Origin: Clostridiaceae bacterium
GTDB lineage: Bacteria; Bacillota; Clostridia; Lachnospirales; Lachnospiraceae
Direction of reading: 5' to 3'
NCBI GenBank assembly: GCA_018378255.1
Contig: JAGZXV010000119.1
Location: 1 to 17,840, forward strand
DNA length: 17,840 bases
Shown: piece by piece, positions 6,922-13,429 of the stretch
Layout of the letters: each line of letters begins with the position of its first letter
How positions within the stretch are numbered: the first letter of the stretch is position 1
Notes under the pieces: generated by a model
What the model saw: the letters and a program-made list of their open reading frames with translations, nothing else
What the model was told of the DNA's origin: nothing
Databases searched by the model: none
Program-made: the position numbers and the translations under genes

Positions 6922-8538
6922 ATGGAATATAAGGATGAGCTGGACCGTATGAGGGACAGGCAGAGAAACCCGGAACGATATAAAAAAAAGGCAGTAAAAA
7001 AGCAGGTGACGGAGGATCTGGATGAGAGCGATTACTATAATCCGCCCAGAAGAGAAAACTCACGAAGCCGTAAAGACGATCTGCACCGGGATATACGGGC
7101 TGCCCGCAAGAAAAGGCGACGTAAAAAAAGAATGATTCTGGCTGTTGAATTGGTTGTTCTGGCTGTTTTACTGGTGTCAGTATACCGTTTTTTCAAAAAG
7201 GATACCGGATATTGGAATATAGCGGTTTTTGGCGTGGATTCCAGGGACGGAAATCTCGGAAAAGGCGCTCTGGCGGATGTGGATTTAATTTGCAGTATCA
7301 ATAAAGAAACCGGTGAAATAAAGCTGGTGTCAGTATTCCGGGATACATATTTAAAAATTGATGATAATGATACCTATTTTAAAATGAATGAGGCGTATTT
7401 TAAAGGAGGGCCTAAACAGGCATTAAGTACTTTAAATACAAACCTGGATTTGGATATAGACGATTATGTAACCTTTAACTGGAAGGCGGTAGCGGATACA
7501 ATCAACATTTTAGGCGGTATTGATTTAGAAATATCAGACAGTGAGTTTAAGTATATTAATTCCTTTATCACTGAAACTGTTGAATCCACCGGAGTTGCAT
7601 CCGTTCATCTGGCAAGTGCCGGTATGAATCATTTAGATGGGGTCCAGGCAGTTGCTTATGCCAGATTAAGGCTTATGGATACCGACTTTAACCGGACCGC
7701 ACGTCAGAGAAAAGTTATTACACTTGCGATGGAGAAGGCCAGGAATGCCGATTTCGCAGTGCTGAATAATATATTGGTAACAGTATTTCCGCAGGTGTCT
7801 ACAAACCTTGGAATTGACGATATGATTCCTTTAGCTAAAAATGTTAAGAAGTACCATATTGGGGAGACAAGCGGCTTTCCATTCGCACATGCCGAGACAA
7901 AGATTAATAAACGTGATTCCGTTATACCATTAACATTAGAAAGCAATGTAATACAGCTGCATGAATTTTTATTTGGAGTTACAGACTTTAAACCTTCTTC
8001 TACTGTAAAAACGATTAGTGCCCGGATTGCTAAAGACAGCGGTATGGGAGAGGTAGGAAAGGATACGGAAACCGGAAGGAAAGATCCTTCTTCAGGAGGC
8101 GGCAGTAAAAAGGAAAGCAGCGCTCAGCCAGCCCCCCAGGAAACAGCTCCGCCTGAAACAGAACCTATCATTGAGGAATCCACCACAGAAGAGGAAACCA
8201 GCACAGAGACAGAGGAGACCTCTGAAGAAGTGGAGACAAAAGAAACCGAATCGGAAACCGAAATTGGCCCTGGAGTAAATCTGGATGAAGAAGATTCTAA
8301 ACCAGAAGAGAGCAAAAAAGAAACAAAACCAGAGAAGCCAGAGGAAACCCAAAAACAGGAAGATAAAAAACCGGGAACTGACAAGACAACCGAAGCTCCT
8401 GAAAACCAAGGGCCTGGATCAGACAGTATAAAAGATCCCACATCCGGAACAAACGGTCCAAAAGATCCTGCCGGAAATGGTCCTGGTGGAAATCCAGGTG
8501 CTTCTGAAGAAACTAAAACCATGGGGCCAGGAATCTAA
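6922..8538 (+). CDS. LytR-CpsA-Psr (LCP) family wall-polymer ligase with long acidic C-terminal tail
   Basis: LCP proteins transfer undecaprenyl-linked glycopolymers such as teichoic acids or capsule onto peptidoglycan outside the membrane. Residues 1-70 are a very basic, Arg/Lys-rich cytoplasmic part. A single membrane helix follows (71-90), then the LCP domain (about 96-310): AVFGVDSRDG (101-110), SVFRDTYLKI (137-146), LGGIDLEI, and the hallmark YARLRLMDTD with NRTARQRKV (246-265). The last ~170 residues are low-complexity, rich in Glu, Thr, Ser, Pro and Lys and ending in Gly/Pro-rich sequence; such tails occur in clostridial LCP proteins and may span the wall. The start has AGAGG at a spacing of 9. 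It follows the C40 hydrolase by 118 bases and is closed by a strong terminator. The polymer is unknown. Confidence 0.94.
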   Translation: MEYKDELDRMRDRQRNPERYKKKAVKKQVTEDLDESDYYNPPRRENSRSRKDDLHRDIRAARKKRRRKKRMILAVELVVLAVLLVSVYRFFKKDTGYWNIAVFGVDSRDGNLGKGALADVDLICSINKETGEIKLVSVFRDTYLKIDDNDTYFKMNEAYFKGGPKQALSTLNTNLDLDIDDYVTFNWKAVADTINILGGIDLEISDSEFKYINSFITETVESTGVASVHLASAGMNHLDGVQAVAYARLRLMDTDFNRTARQRKVITLAMEKARNADFAVLNNILVTVFPQVSTNLGIDDMIPLAKNVKKYHIGETSGFPFAHAETKINKRDSVIPLTLESNVIQLHEFLFGVTDFKPSSTVKTISARIAKDSGMGEVGKDTETGRKDPSSGGGSKKESSAQPAPQETAPPETEPIIEESTTEEETSTETEETSEEVETKETESETEIGPGVNLDEEDSKPEESKKETKPEKPEETQKQEDKKPGTDKTTEAPENQGPGSDSIKDPTSGTNGPKDPAGNGPGGNPGASEETKTMGPGI

Positions 8539-8550
8539 AAAATTAAATTA

Positions 8551-8600
8551 ACGCATCCTTATAGCTGGAATACATATGACGGATAAGGATGCGTTTTTTA
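8551..8600 (+). terminator. Intrinsic terminator after the LCP gene
   Basis: ACGCATCCTTAT (8551-8562) and ATAAGGATGCGT (8583-8594) form a perfect 12-base stem with a 20-base loop, followed by six T residues. It closes the C40-LCP unit. Confidence 0.93.
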
Positions 8601-8625
8601 TTTAATTTAGTTTTTTAGCCATGAA

Positions 8626-8654
8626 TTGACATTTAGGCGTAATTGAAGTAGAAT
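8626..8654 (+). promoter_or_regulatory. Promoter of the TtcA-family/recombinase unit
   Basis: TTGACA at 8626-8631 and TAGAAT at 8649-8654 are 17 bases apart, close to the housekeeping consensus. Transcription would begin near 8661, giving a leader of about 130 bases before the start codon at 8789. Confidence 0.82.
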
Positions 8655-8670
8655 TGATAGTGATATCCAA

Positions 8671-8704
8671 CTATTCGCGAAAGTCTACTTTAACGAATAA
8701 ATAG
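8671..8704 (+). repeat. Imperfect dyad in the leader of the TtcA-family gene
   Basis: CTATTCG at 8671-8677 faces CGAATA at 8694-8699, and inside them AAAGT faces ACTTT across two bases. Read as 11-base arms around a 2-base centre, they differ at two positions. It lies just downstream of the promoter, so it may be a protein-binding site or a leader hairpin. Confidence 0.45.
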
Positions 8705-8750
8705 TGGTAAAATTATAGCTATTCCCACATATCATCATCTATAATTAATT

Positions 8751-8774
8751 AAGGAGGTTTTTGGTTTAAAAACC
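8751..8774 (+). promoter_or_regulatory. Ribosome binding site joined to a hairpin, far from its start codon
   Basis: AAGGAGG at 8751-8757 is the only good ribosome binding site before the TtcA-family gene, but it lies 31 bases from the ATG. Its last two bases begin a 7-base stem, GGTTTTT (8756-8762) with AAAAACC (8768-8774), around a GGTTT loop. Folding would shorten the effective distance to about 14 bases, but also hides the end of the site. Confidence 0.6.
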
Positions 8775-8788
8775 ATATCTATAATATT

Positions 8789-9541
8789 ATGAAATTACAA
8801 CGATTATTTAGTTTAACCCGGCAGGCTGTTGATAAATACCATATGATTGATGATGGCGATCATATCGCTATCGGTTTATCCGGCGGCAAGGACAGCCTGA
8901 CTTTATTATATGCATTACAAGGCCTGATGAATTTTTATCCCAAGAAATTTACTATTACTGCAATAACTGTTGATTTAGGCTTTAATAATTTTGATCTGAT
9001 TCCTGTTAAAGCACTTTGTGAGCAATTATCGGTTCCTTATACGGTTATTTCTACAGATATAGGAAAAATATTGTTTGATATACGTAAAGAATCTAACCCC
9101 TGCGCCCTGTGTGCTAAAATGCGTAAAGGGGCTTTTAATAAAGCAGCTAAAGAATTAGGATGTAATAAAATCGCTTATGCACATCATAAGGATGATCTGG
9201 TTGAAACCATGTTATTGTCTTTAATTTATGAAGGTCGTTTTTATGCTTTTTCTCCTTACACTTATTTAGATAAGATGGATTTAACAGTAATCAGGCCTTT
9301 AATCTATGTGTCTGAGGCTGATGTGGTTGGATTTAAAAACAGATACGATTTACCTGTCTGTAAGAATCCCTGCCCTGTGGATGGACATACGAAACGCGAA
9401 TATGTTAAAATATTAACTAATAGGATAGAACAGGAAAATCATGGAGCTAAAGAACGAATGTTCCATGCTATCGTAAATGGAAAAATAAACGGCTGGCCGG
9501 AAGAACTTTATTTAACTTTTGGAGGTGAAAAAAATGAATAA
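8789..9541 (+). CDS. TtcA-family tRNA thiolation enzyme (PP-loop ATPase)
   Basis: TtcA-type enzymes put sulfur on cytidine 32 of tRNA, using ATP to activate the base and an Fe-S cluster. The 250-residue protein has the PP-loop SGGKDS at 31-36, a CxxC pair at Cys105/Cys108 (CALC), AYAHHKDDLVETMLLSL (129-145) typical of the family, and cysteines at 191 and 195 (CKNPCP) near the third cluster ligand of TtcA. The Met at 8789 starts the conserved-looking MKLQ N-terminus; no in-frame ATG, GTG or TTG lies between it and the distant ribosome binding site. The gene overlaps the recombinase by 8 bases. Its leucine codons are often TTA and it looks more AT-rich than the genes before it. The family is sure; cytidine 32 as target is inferred from homology. 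Confidence 0.88.
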   Translation: MKLQRLFSLTRQAVDKYHMIDDGDHIAIGLSGGKDSLTLLYALQGLMNFYPKKFTITAITVDLGFNNFDLIPVKALCEQLSVPYTVISTDIGKILFDIRKESNPCALCAKMRKGAFNKAAKELGCNKIAYAHHKDDLVETMLLSLIYEGRFYAFSPYTYLDKMDLTVIRPLIYVSEADVVGFKNRYDLPVCKNPCPVDGHTKREYVKILTNRIEQENHGAKERMFHAIVNGKINGWPEELYLTFGGEKNE

Positions 9542-10589
9542 TTTGCCTTATCATGAACAAAAGGATAGAGAAAATACATTGAAGCTTCGAAATCAAATTA
9601 AAGAACTCCCACCCTTCTGCGCTGATTTTTTTCGTGGAATTGAACCCAGGACTTCTTCAAGAACAAGGATTGCTTATGCATATGATCTGAAAGTATTCTT
9701 TGATTTTTTGAAAAAAGAAAATCCAGTATTGAGTAAACTCGATATTATGGATATCACTCTCTCCCATCTTGACCAGATAACGGTTTCGGATTTAGAAGAA
9801 TACATGGAATATCTGAAATACCGTTTTAATGATCAGAATCAGGAAATTGTCAATAAAGAACGTGGAATTATGAGAAAAATCTCTTCATTAAAAAGTTTTT
9901 ATAATTATTATTACAGGAAAGAAAAGATAAAGAATAATCCGGCAGCTTTGGTAGAGCTTCCAAAGCTGCATGAAAAGGAAATTATACGTTTAGATATTGA
10001 TGAAGTGGCGCTTCTTTTAGACGAAGTGGAAGCTGGTGAAAATCTCACAGAAAAGCAGAAAAAATTTCATGAAAAAACAAAAATACGCGACTTAGCACTG
10101 CTTACGCTATTACTTGGTACTGGAATCCGTGTCTCGGAATGTGTTGGACTTAATATCCAGGATATTGATTTCAAAAACGGAGGAATCAGGATTCACCGTA
10201 AAGGGGGGAAAGAAGTCACTGTTTATTTTGGAAATGAGGTGGAACAGGCTTTATATGATTATCTGGAGGAGCGTGAGCACATAACTGCGGAAAAGGGGCA
10301 CGAAGATGCAGTATTTCTCTCTTTACAGAGAAAACGAATCAATGTGCGGAGCGTAGAAAATCTGGTAAAAAAATATGCAAAAATCGTTACACCATTAAAA
10401 AAAATCACACCACATAAACTGAGAAGTACATATGGAACTAATCTCTATCGGGAAACTGGAGATATCTATCTGGTTGCGGATGTTTTAGGCCATTCTGATG
10501 TTAATACAACTAAACGTCATTATGCGGCGCTTGAAGATGAGCGGCGAAGAAGCGCTAGAAATGCAGTTAAGTTGAGAGAAGAAAAATAA
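9534..10589 (+). CDS. Tyrosine recombinase of Xer/integrase type
   Basis: A 351-residue site-specific recombinase. The N-terminal part (about 25-145) resembles the SAM-like core-binding domain of phage integrases and Xer proteins. The catalytic domain holds the full set of active-site residues: Arg199 in GTGIRVSE, a Lys in the HRKGGKE turn (Lys223 likely), His294 and Arg297 in TPHKLRSTYG, His320 in LGHSDVNTTK, and the nucleophile Tyr330 in KRHYA. It is about 50 residues longer than typical XerC/XerD, mainly from extra N-terminal residues. The start chosen is the ATG at 9534, 8 bases after GGAGG; a TTG at 9519 is in frame, but that TTG runs into the binding site itself. It overlaps the TtcA-family gene. 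No phage or transposon genes surround it, so a housekeeping or decayed-island role is more likely than an active integrase. It may not be the cell's dif-acting Xer. Confidence 0.87.
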   Translation: MNNLPYHEQKDRENTLKLRNQIKELPPFCADFFRGIEPRTSSRTRIAYAYDLKVFFDFLKKENPVLSKLDIMDITLSHLDQITVSDLEEYMEYLKYRFNDQNQEIVNKERGIMRKISSLKSFYNYYYRKEKIKNNPAALVELPKLHEKEIIRLDIDEVALLLDEVEAGENLTEKQKKFHEKTKIRDLALLTLLLGTGIRVSECVGLNIQDIDFKNGGIRIHRKGGKEVTVYFGNEVEQALYDYLEEREHITAEKGHEDAVFLSLQRKRINVRSVENLVKKYAKIVTPLKKITPHKLRSTYGTNLYRETGDIYLVADVLGHSDVNTTKRHYAALEDERRRSARNAVKLREEK

Positions 10590-10643
10590 ATTCGCCTAAA
10601 TTTTTTTAAAAAATTGTAAAATAGGGACGTATATAAAACACTA

Positions 10644-10652
10644 TGATATAAT
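10644..10652 (+). promoter_or_regulatory. Extended -10 promoter of the PH-domain gene
   Basis: TGATATAAT is a perfect extended -10 (TGnTATAAT) 42 bases before the start codon. The -35 position holds GGGACG with a 17-base spacer, a partial match. Confidence 0.65.
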
Positions 10653-10694
10653 AGGATTAATTAACGGAATATCCAGAATGAGGAGGAAAAAATT

Positions 10695-11120
10695 ATGGAT
10701 GAAAATAAAGATACTGTTTTATGGAAAGATAGAAAACATCATTTATGGTTTCCATGGAGCTTTACAAAATATTATATTCAAAATGACCGATTAATGATTC
10801 AAAGCGGACTGTTCAATACTACGCTGGATGAAACGCTTTTATATAGAATTGTGGATATCACTTTGAAGCAGTCTTTGGGCGGTAAAATATTCGGAACCGG
10901 CTCGATTATTATAAAAGCTAAAGTAGATCATACTCCGGAGATCATACTGCAAAACATTGGAAAACCGGTTATTGTTCGTAATATGTTATCTGAGTTGGTA
11001 GAGGAAAGCCGTCAAAAGCGTAATGTGGTTGGTAAGGAGTTTTATGGACAGAATGGTCATGCATGTATGGATCATGGCGGACTGGACGAGTTTGATGATG
11101 ACGATTTTGAAAACAGATAA
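10695..11120 (+). CDS. Bacterial PH-domain (bPH2/YdbT-like) protein
   Basis: A 141-residue protein with a bacterial pleckstrin-homology-like domain over about residues 10-100. The family pattern is visible: a WFPWSFTKYYIQNDRLMIQSG strand pair, LDETLLYRIVDITLKQSLGGKIFGTGSIII in the middle, and IGKPVIVRNMLSELVEE as the closing helix. No membrane segment or signal peptide is present, so it is probably cytosolic, unlike many bPH2 proteins that carry transmembrane helices. The tail is charged and ends in an Asp/Glu-rich stretch (DEFDDDDFE). The start has GGAGG at a spacing of 8. It has its own promoter and terminator and so forms a single-gene unit. The biological role of this family is not established. 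Confidence 0.83.
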   Translation: MDENKDTVLWKDRKHHLWFPWSFTKYYIQNDRLMIQSGLFNTTLDETLLYRIVDITLKQSLGGKIFGTGSIIIKAKVDHTPEIILQNIGKPVIVRNMLSELVEESRQKRNVVGKEFYGQNGHACMDHGGLDEFDDDDFENR

Positions 11121-11137
11121 GAGGTAAGATCATGCGG

Positions 11138-11180
11138 GATGCTGGCGAACAAATTTAGTATTTGCCAGCATCTCTTATTT
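11138..11180 (+). terminator. Terminator after the PH-domain gene
   Basis: GATGCTGGC (11138-11146) pairs perfectly with GCCAGCATC (11164-11172), with further AT pairing inside the loop. The following TCTTATTTTA is a broken T-run, so termination on the plus strand is likely but not strong. The stem may also help end the minus-strand LysM gene, whose stop is nearby. Confidence 0.7.
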
Positions 11181-11195
11181 TATAAAAAAGGAATT

Positions 11196-11510
11196 TTATT
11201 GACCGTTGGCAATAGGGTTCTCTGAAAAATAGACTATGGTCAGATAGTGGCCTGCATGGATGGTATCTTCTTTCAGATTATTGATATTTTTTAATTCTCT
11301 TACATATTGGACTGTATCCATACCGCTTTTCTCTTTATATTCCAGAGCAATATTCCATAATGTATCGCCCTCTTTTATCTGAATACTTTTATAATAAGGA
11401 TGCAGATTTTGATTGGAGGCTTCTTCTGCCATGACATTCAATATGGAATTGCCGAAAAAGTTAGATCCTAATATTACAATAAGTGTTAAAAACAATAAAG
11501 TCTTTTTCAT
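11196..11510 (-). CDS. yneA: LysM-domain protein, probable SOS-induced cell division inhibitor (YneA-like)
   Basis: A 104-residue protein with a hydrophobic N-terminal segment (about 4-27, a membrane anchor or signal peptide) ending near VMAEEA. One LysM peptidoglycan-binding domain follows (about 42-94), with IQIKEGDTLWNIALEY at its start and LKEDTIHAGHYLTIVYF at its end. Size, architecture and divergent position next to lexA match B. subtilis YneA, which delays division during the SOS response. The start ATG follows AGGAGG by a normal distance. Its promoter is a perfect consensus (TTGACA, 17 bases, TATAAT), with one LexA box inside the spacer and another just downstream, so strong repression and strong induction are expected. 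The assignment rests on context and architecture more than residue identity. Confidence 0.82.
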   Translation of the reverse strand: MKKTLLFLTLIVILGSNFFGNSILNVMAEEASNQNLHPYYKSIQIKEGDTLWNIALEYKEKSGMDTVQYVRELKNINNLKEDTIHAGHYLTIVYFSENPIANGQ

Positions 11511-11528
11511 ATGTATGCCCTCCTAAAG

Positions 11529-11542
11529 CAAACGTACATTTG
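11529..11542. promoter_or_regulatory. Possible degenerate fifth LexA box
   Basis: CAAACGTACATTTG keeps the outer and spacing pattern of the Gram-positive LexA box and is nearly palindromic, but replaces the inner G of both half-sites. It lies in the leader of the LysM gene, next to the clear box at 11543-11556. It may be a weak or decayed site. Confidence 0.3.
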
Positions 11543-11556
11543 GGAACGTATGTTCT
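11543..11556. promoter_or_regulatory. LexA box 1 (SOS operator)
   Basis: GGAACGTATGTTCT contains the perfect palindrome GAAC-N4-GTTC. It lies just after the predicted transcription start of the LysM gene on the minus strand. Confidence 0.88.
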
Positions 11557-11570
11557 GTACTTATGCCATT

Positions 11571-11599
11571 ATTATAGTATCCGAACATTTGTTTGTCAA
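11571..11599 (-). promoter_or_regulatory. Promoter of the LysM/YneA-like gene
   Basis: On the minus strand TTGACA (11599-11594) and TATAAT (11576-11571) are both perfect and separated by exactly 17 bases. LexA box 2 fills much of the spacer and touches the -35. Confidence 0.92.
11582..11595. promoter_or_regulatory. LexA box 2 (SOS operator)
   Basis: CGAACATTTGTTTG fits the Gram-positive consensus CGAAC-N4-GTTYG. It lies inside the promoter of the LysM gene. Confidence 0.85.
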
Positions 11600-11618
11600 T
11601 CTTTTTTTGCACTTTTTT

Positions 11619-11632
11619 CGAACAAAGGTTTG
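11619..11632. promoter_or_regulatory. LexA box 3 (SOS operator)
   Basis: CGAACAAAGGTTTG keeps GAAC-N4-GTTT. It overlaps the -35 of lexA. Confidence 0.8.
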
Positions 11633-11658
11633 CATTTTTATCGAACATATGTTAGTAT
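11630..11658 (+). promoter_or_regulatory. lexA promoter
   Basis: TTGCAT (11630-11635) and TAGTAT (11653-11658) are separated by 17 bases. Box 3 overlaps the -35 and box 4 fills the spacer, as expected for autoregulation. An overlapping TATAAA a few bases later is an alternative -10. Confidence 0.6.
11642..11655. promoter_or_regulatory. LexA box 4 (SOS operator)
   Basis: CGAACATATGTTAG has the perfect core GAACATATGTT with the last base changed from C/T to A. It lies in the lexA promoter spacer. Confidence 0.83.
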
Positions 11659-11692
11659 ATAAAATATAAAATCGATTTTAGGAGGTCTCCAT

Positions 11693-12310
11693 ATGGCACA
11701 AGGCAAGATTACTGCAAAACAACAGGAAATCCTTGAATATATTAAAGAAACTATTTTGAAGAAGGGATATCCGCCGGCTGTGCGCGAGATCTGTGAGGCA
11801 GTCCAGTTAAAATCAACCTCTTCAGTTCACTCTCATTTAGAAACGTTGGAGAAGAACGGTTACATAAGACGTGACCCTACAAAACCGAGAACAATTGAAA
11901 TCATTGATGAATGCTTTAATCTGACACGGCGTGAAGTTGTTAATGTGCCTTTAGTTGGTACCGTTGCCGCCGGGCAGCCCATTTTAGCAGAAGAAAATAT
12001 ACAGAACTATTTTCCAATTCCGGTAGATATGCTCCCCAATACAGAACTTTTTATGTTGAAAGTAAAAGGGGAAAGTATGATTAATGCAGGTATTTTCGAT
12101 GGAGATCAGGTCATTGTTTCTATGCAGCCAACAGCGAATAACGGTGATATTGTAGTTGCACTGCTGGAGGATTCTGCTACGGTTAAACGTTTCTATAAAG
12201 AAGACGGGCATTATCGTCTCCAGCCGGAAAACGATTCTATGGAACCGATCATCGCAGACGATGTTAAGATACAAGGAAAAGTAATTGGTTTGGTTCGTTT
12301 AGATATATAG
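11693..12310 (+). CDS. lexA: SOS response repressor LexA
   Basis: LexA represses DNA-damage genes and cuts itself when RecA filaments form. Its 205 residues are the usual length. The N-terminal winged helix-turn-helix domain (1-70) includes PPAVREICEAVQLKSTSSVHSHL. The S24 peptidase domain follows, with the self-cleavage bond Ala93-Gly94 in GTVAAGQP, the nucleophile Ser128 in KGESMI, and the general base Lys165 in ATVKRF. All catalytic elements are present. The start has AGGAGG at 11680-11685. Two LexA boxes lie in its own promoter, so it is autoregulated, and two more control the divergent LysM gene. Confidence 0.98.
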   Translation: MAQGKITAKQQEILEYIKETILKKGYPPAVREICEAVQLKSTSSVHSHLETLEKNGYIRRDPTKPRTIEIIDECFNLTRREVVNVPLVGTVAAGQPILAEENIQNYFPIPVDMLPNTELFMLKVKGESMINAGIFDGDQVIVSMQPTANNGDIVVALLEDSATVKRFYKEDGHYRLQPENDSMEPIIADDVKIQGKVIGLVRLDI

Positions 12311-12345
12311 AAGAATGATAAAGAGCAATGAAAATTAAATAAAGG

Positions 12346-12386
12346 AAACACCAGTTGACATAAAAATATTATGTTAACTGGTGTTT
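12346..12386. terminator. Long hairpin between convergent lexA and rsfS
   Basis: A 17-base stem pairs 12346-12362 with 12370-12386 (one G-T pair) around a 7-base loop; the outer part is AAACACCAGTT with AACTGGTGTTT. On the plus strand only three Ts follow. On the minus strand the exit is T-rich, so the hairpin is a better terminator for rsfS read from that side. A second, weaker hairpin (ATATAGT with ACTATAT, 12391-12409) is next to it. Confidence 0.65.
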
Positions 12387-12458
12387 GAACATATAGTTTT
12401 GTACTATATCTTTTAGATGAAGCAACTGTAATAAAATCAGCTTTCTGTTTATTTTCTA

Positions 12459-12815
12459 CTATTTCAAATCTGAGACTGAAGTAACAATAGAACCATCTCT
12501 CCAGATTCTTTCCAGATCATAGAATAACCGGTCTTCTTTATTAAAGGCGTGAACGATTATATCACCAAAATCCATCAGGATCCAGTTTCCGCTCCCATAT
12601 CCTTCAGTCTGTTTACAGATATAACCTGCCTTTCCAAGCATTTCATCAACGTTGTCAGCCATAGCCTGCACCTGATTCACATTATTTCCATGCGCAATAA
12701 TAAAATAATCTGCAAGAACAGAGACTTTACGGATATCGATAATTCTGATATCCTCCCCCTTCTTCTCTTCTAAAGCCATTACTGCCAATTTTGCCATGTC
12801 TTTCGAGTCATTCAT
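12459..12815 (-). CDS. rsfS: Ribosomal silencing factor RsfS (Iojap/YqeL)
   Basis: RsfS binds ribosomal protein L14 on the 50S subunit and blocks joining to 30S, damping translation when nutrients are short. The 118-residue protein shows the single DUF143/Iojap domain: ALEEKKGEDIRIIDIRKVS, LADYFIIAHGNN, QVQAMADNVDE, GSGNWILMDFGDIIVHAF, and FYDLERIW near the end. The start overlaps the stop of yqeK as ATGA, so the two are probably translationally coupled. It is the last gene of the minus-strand cluster and runs to the hairpin region before lexA. Confidence 0.96.
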   Translation of the reverse strand: MNDSKDMAKLAVMALEEKKGEDIRIIDIRKVSVLADYFIIAHGNNVNQVQAMADNVDEMLGKAGYICKQTEGYGSGNWILMDFGDIIVHAFNKEDRLFYDLERIWRDGSIVTSVSDLK

Positions 12816-13411
12816 ATGGTATTTACTCCCTTCTGTTCATTCCTTAATGCCTGATAATATTCATAAGCCTTTAGGGTCATGGAATCTATATAACCGCCCT
12901 TGCCTTTAAGATAAACTAAAGTAGAGTTCAATATTTCAAAAGCGGTATCTTCCAGATTTACATATGCCATCCTTCTCATTTCCGTTAAATTGGAAGCTTT
13001 ATATCTTCTGGGTTCAATGTAATCAGCAATGTATAAAATCAAATCCAGACACTTCATATCCGGCTTTCCTGTAGTGTGGCAGGCAATCGCACTGAGAATT
13101 TCAGGGTCTGTTACCCCAAACTTATTTGAGGCCAGCCATGCCCCATATTTAGCGTGCAGAACGGCCGGAGCGAGAAGCTCATCCTCTGTTATTTCAATCT
13201 TGTGCTTAGCGCACTTCTGAATGATAATCTGATCCATATATCGTTTGGCACAGTCATGCAGTAATCCGGCTAATTCCGCTTTATCTATATCATAACCATA
13301 ACGCATAGCCAGATTCATACAAGTGTAAGATACGCTGATGGAATGTTCATAACGCATTGGATCAAGTTTATTTTTTAATTTCTCACGAATTGCCAATATT
13401 TGACTGTCCAT
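12812..13411 (-). CDS. yqeK: HD-domain phosphohydrolase YqeK (symmetrical Ap4A hydrolase)
   Basis: YqeK-family proteins split diadenosine tetraphosphate symmetrically into two ADP, using a di-iron HD site. The 199-residue protein has the metal ligands in order: His23 (YEHSISVS), His52-Asp53 (LLHDCAKR), His86 (VLHAKYG), His112 (ACHTTGKP) and Asp129 (YIADYIEPRR). The last motif is typical of YqeK. The start follows GGAGG (13417-13423) at a good spacing. It lies between nadD and rsfS, the arrangement seen in Bacillus and most Firmicutes. Confidence 0.95.
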   Translation of the reverse strand: MDSQILAIREKLKNKLDPMRYEHSISVSYTCMNLAMRYGYDIDKAELAGLLHDCAKRYMDQIIIQKCAKHKIEITEDELLAPAVLHAKYGAWLASNKFGVTDPEILSAIACHTTGKPDMKCLDLILYIADYIEPRRYKASNLTEMRRMAYVNLEDTAFEILNSTLVYLKGKGGYIDSMTLKAYEYYQALRNEQKGVNTI

Positions 13412-13429
13412 TCTATTACCTCCAATATA

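Noticed and set aside
8092..8522. Long open frames on the minus strand opposite the LCP tail (Ser/Pro/Phe-rich)
   Set aside because: They are the mirror of the low-complexity Glu/Thr/Pro codons of the LCP gene and lack start signals.
10590..10620. A/T palindrome after the recombinase gene considered as a terminator
   Set aside because: There is only an A/T run without a GC stem; read-through into the PH-domain gene cannot be excluded, but that gene has its own promoter.
10600..10680. Possible dif site next to the Xer-type recombinase
   Set aside because: I compared the flanks with the Firmicutes dif pattern (ACTTCC...TATAAT...TTATGTAA) and found no matching pair of arms.
12387..12401. GAACATATAGTTTTG as a LexA box after lexA
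   Set aside because: The spacing between GAAC and GTT is five bases instead of four, and there is no promoter there.
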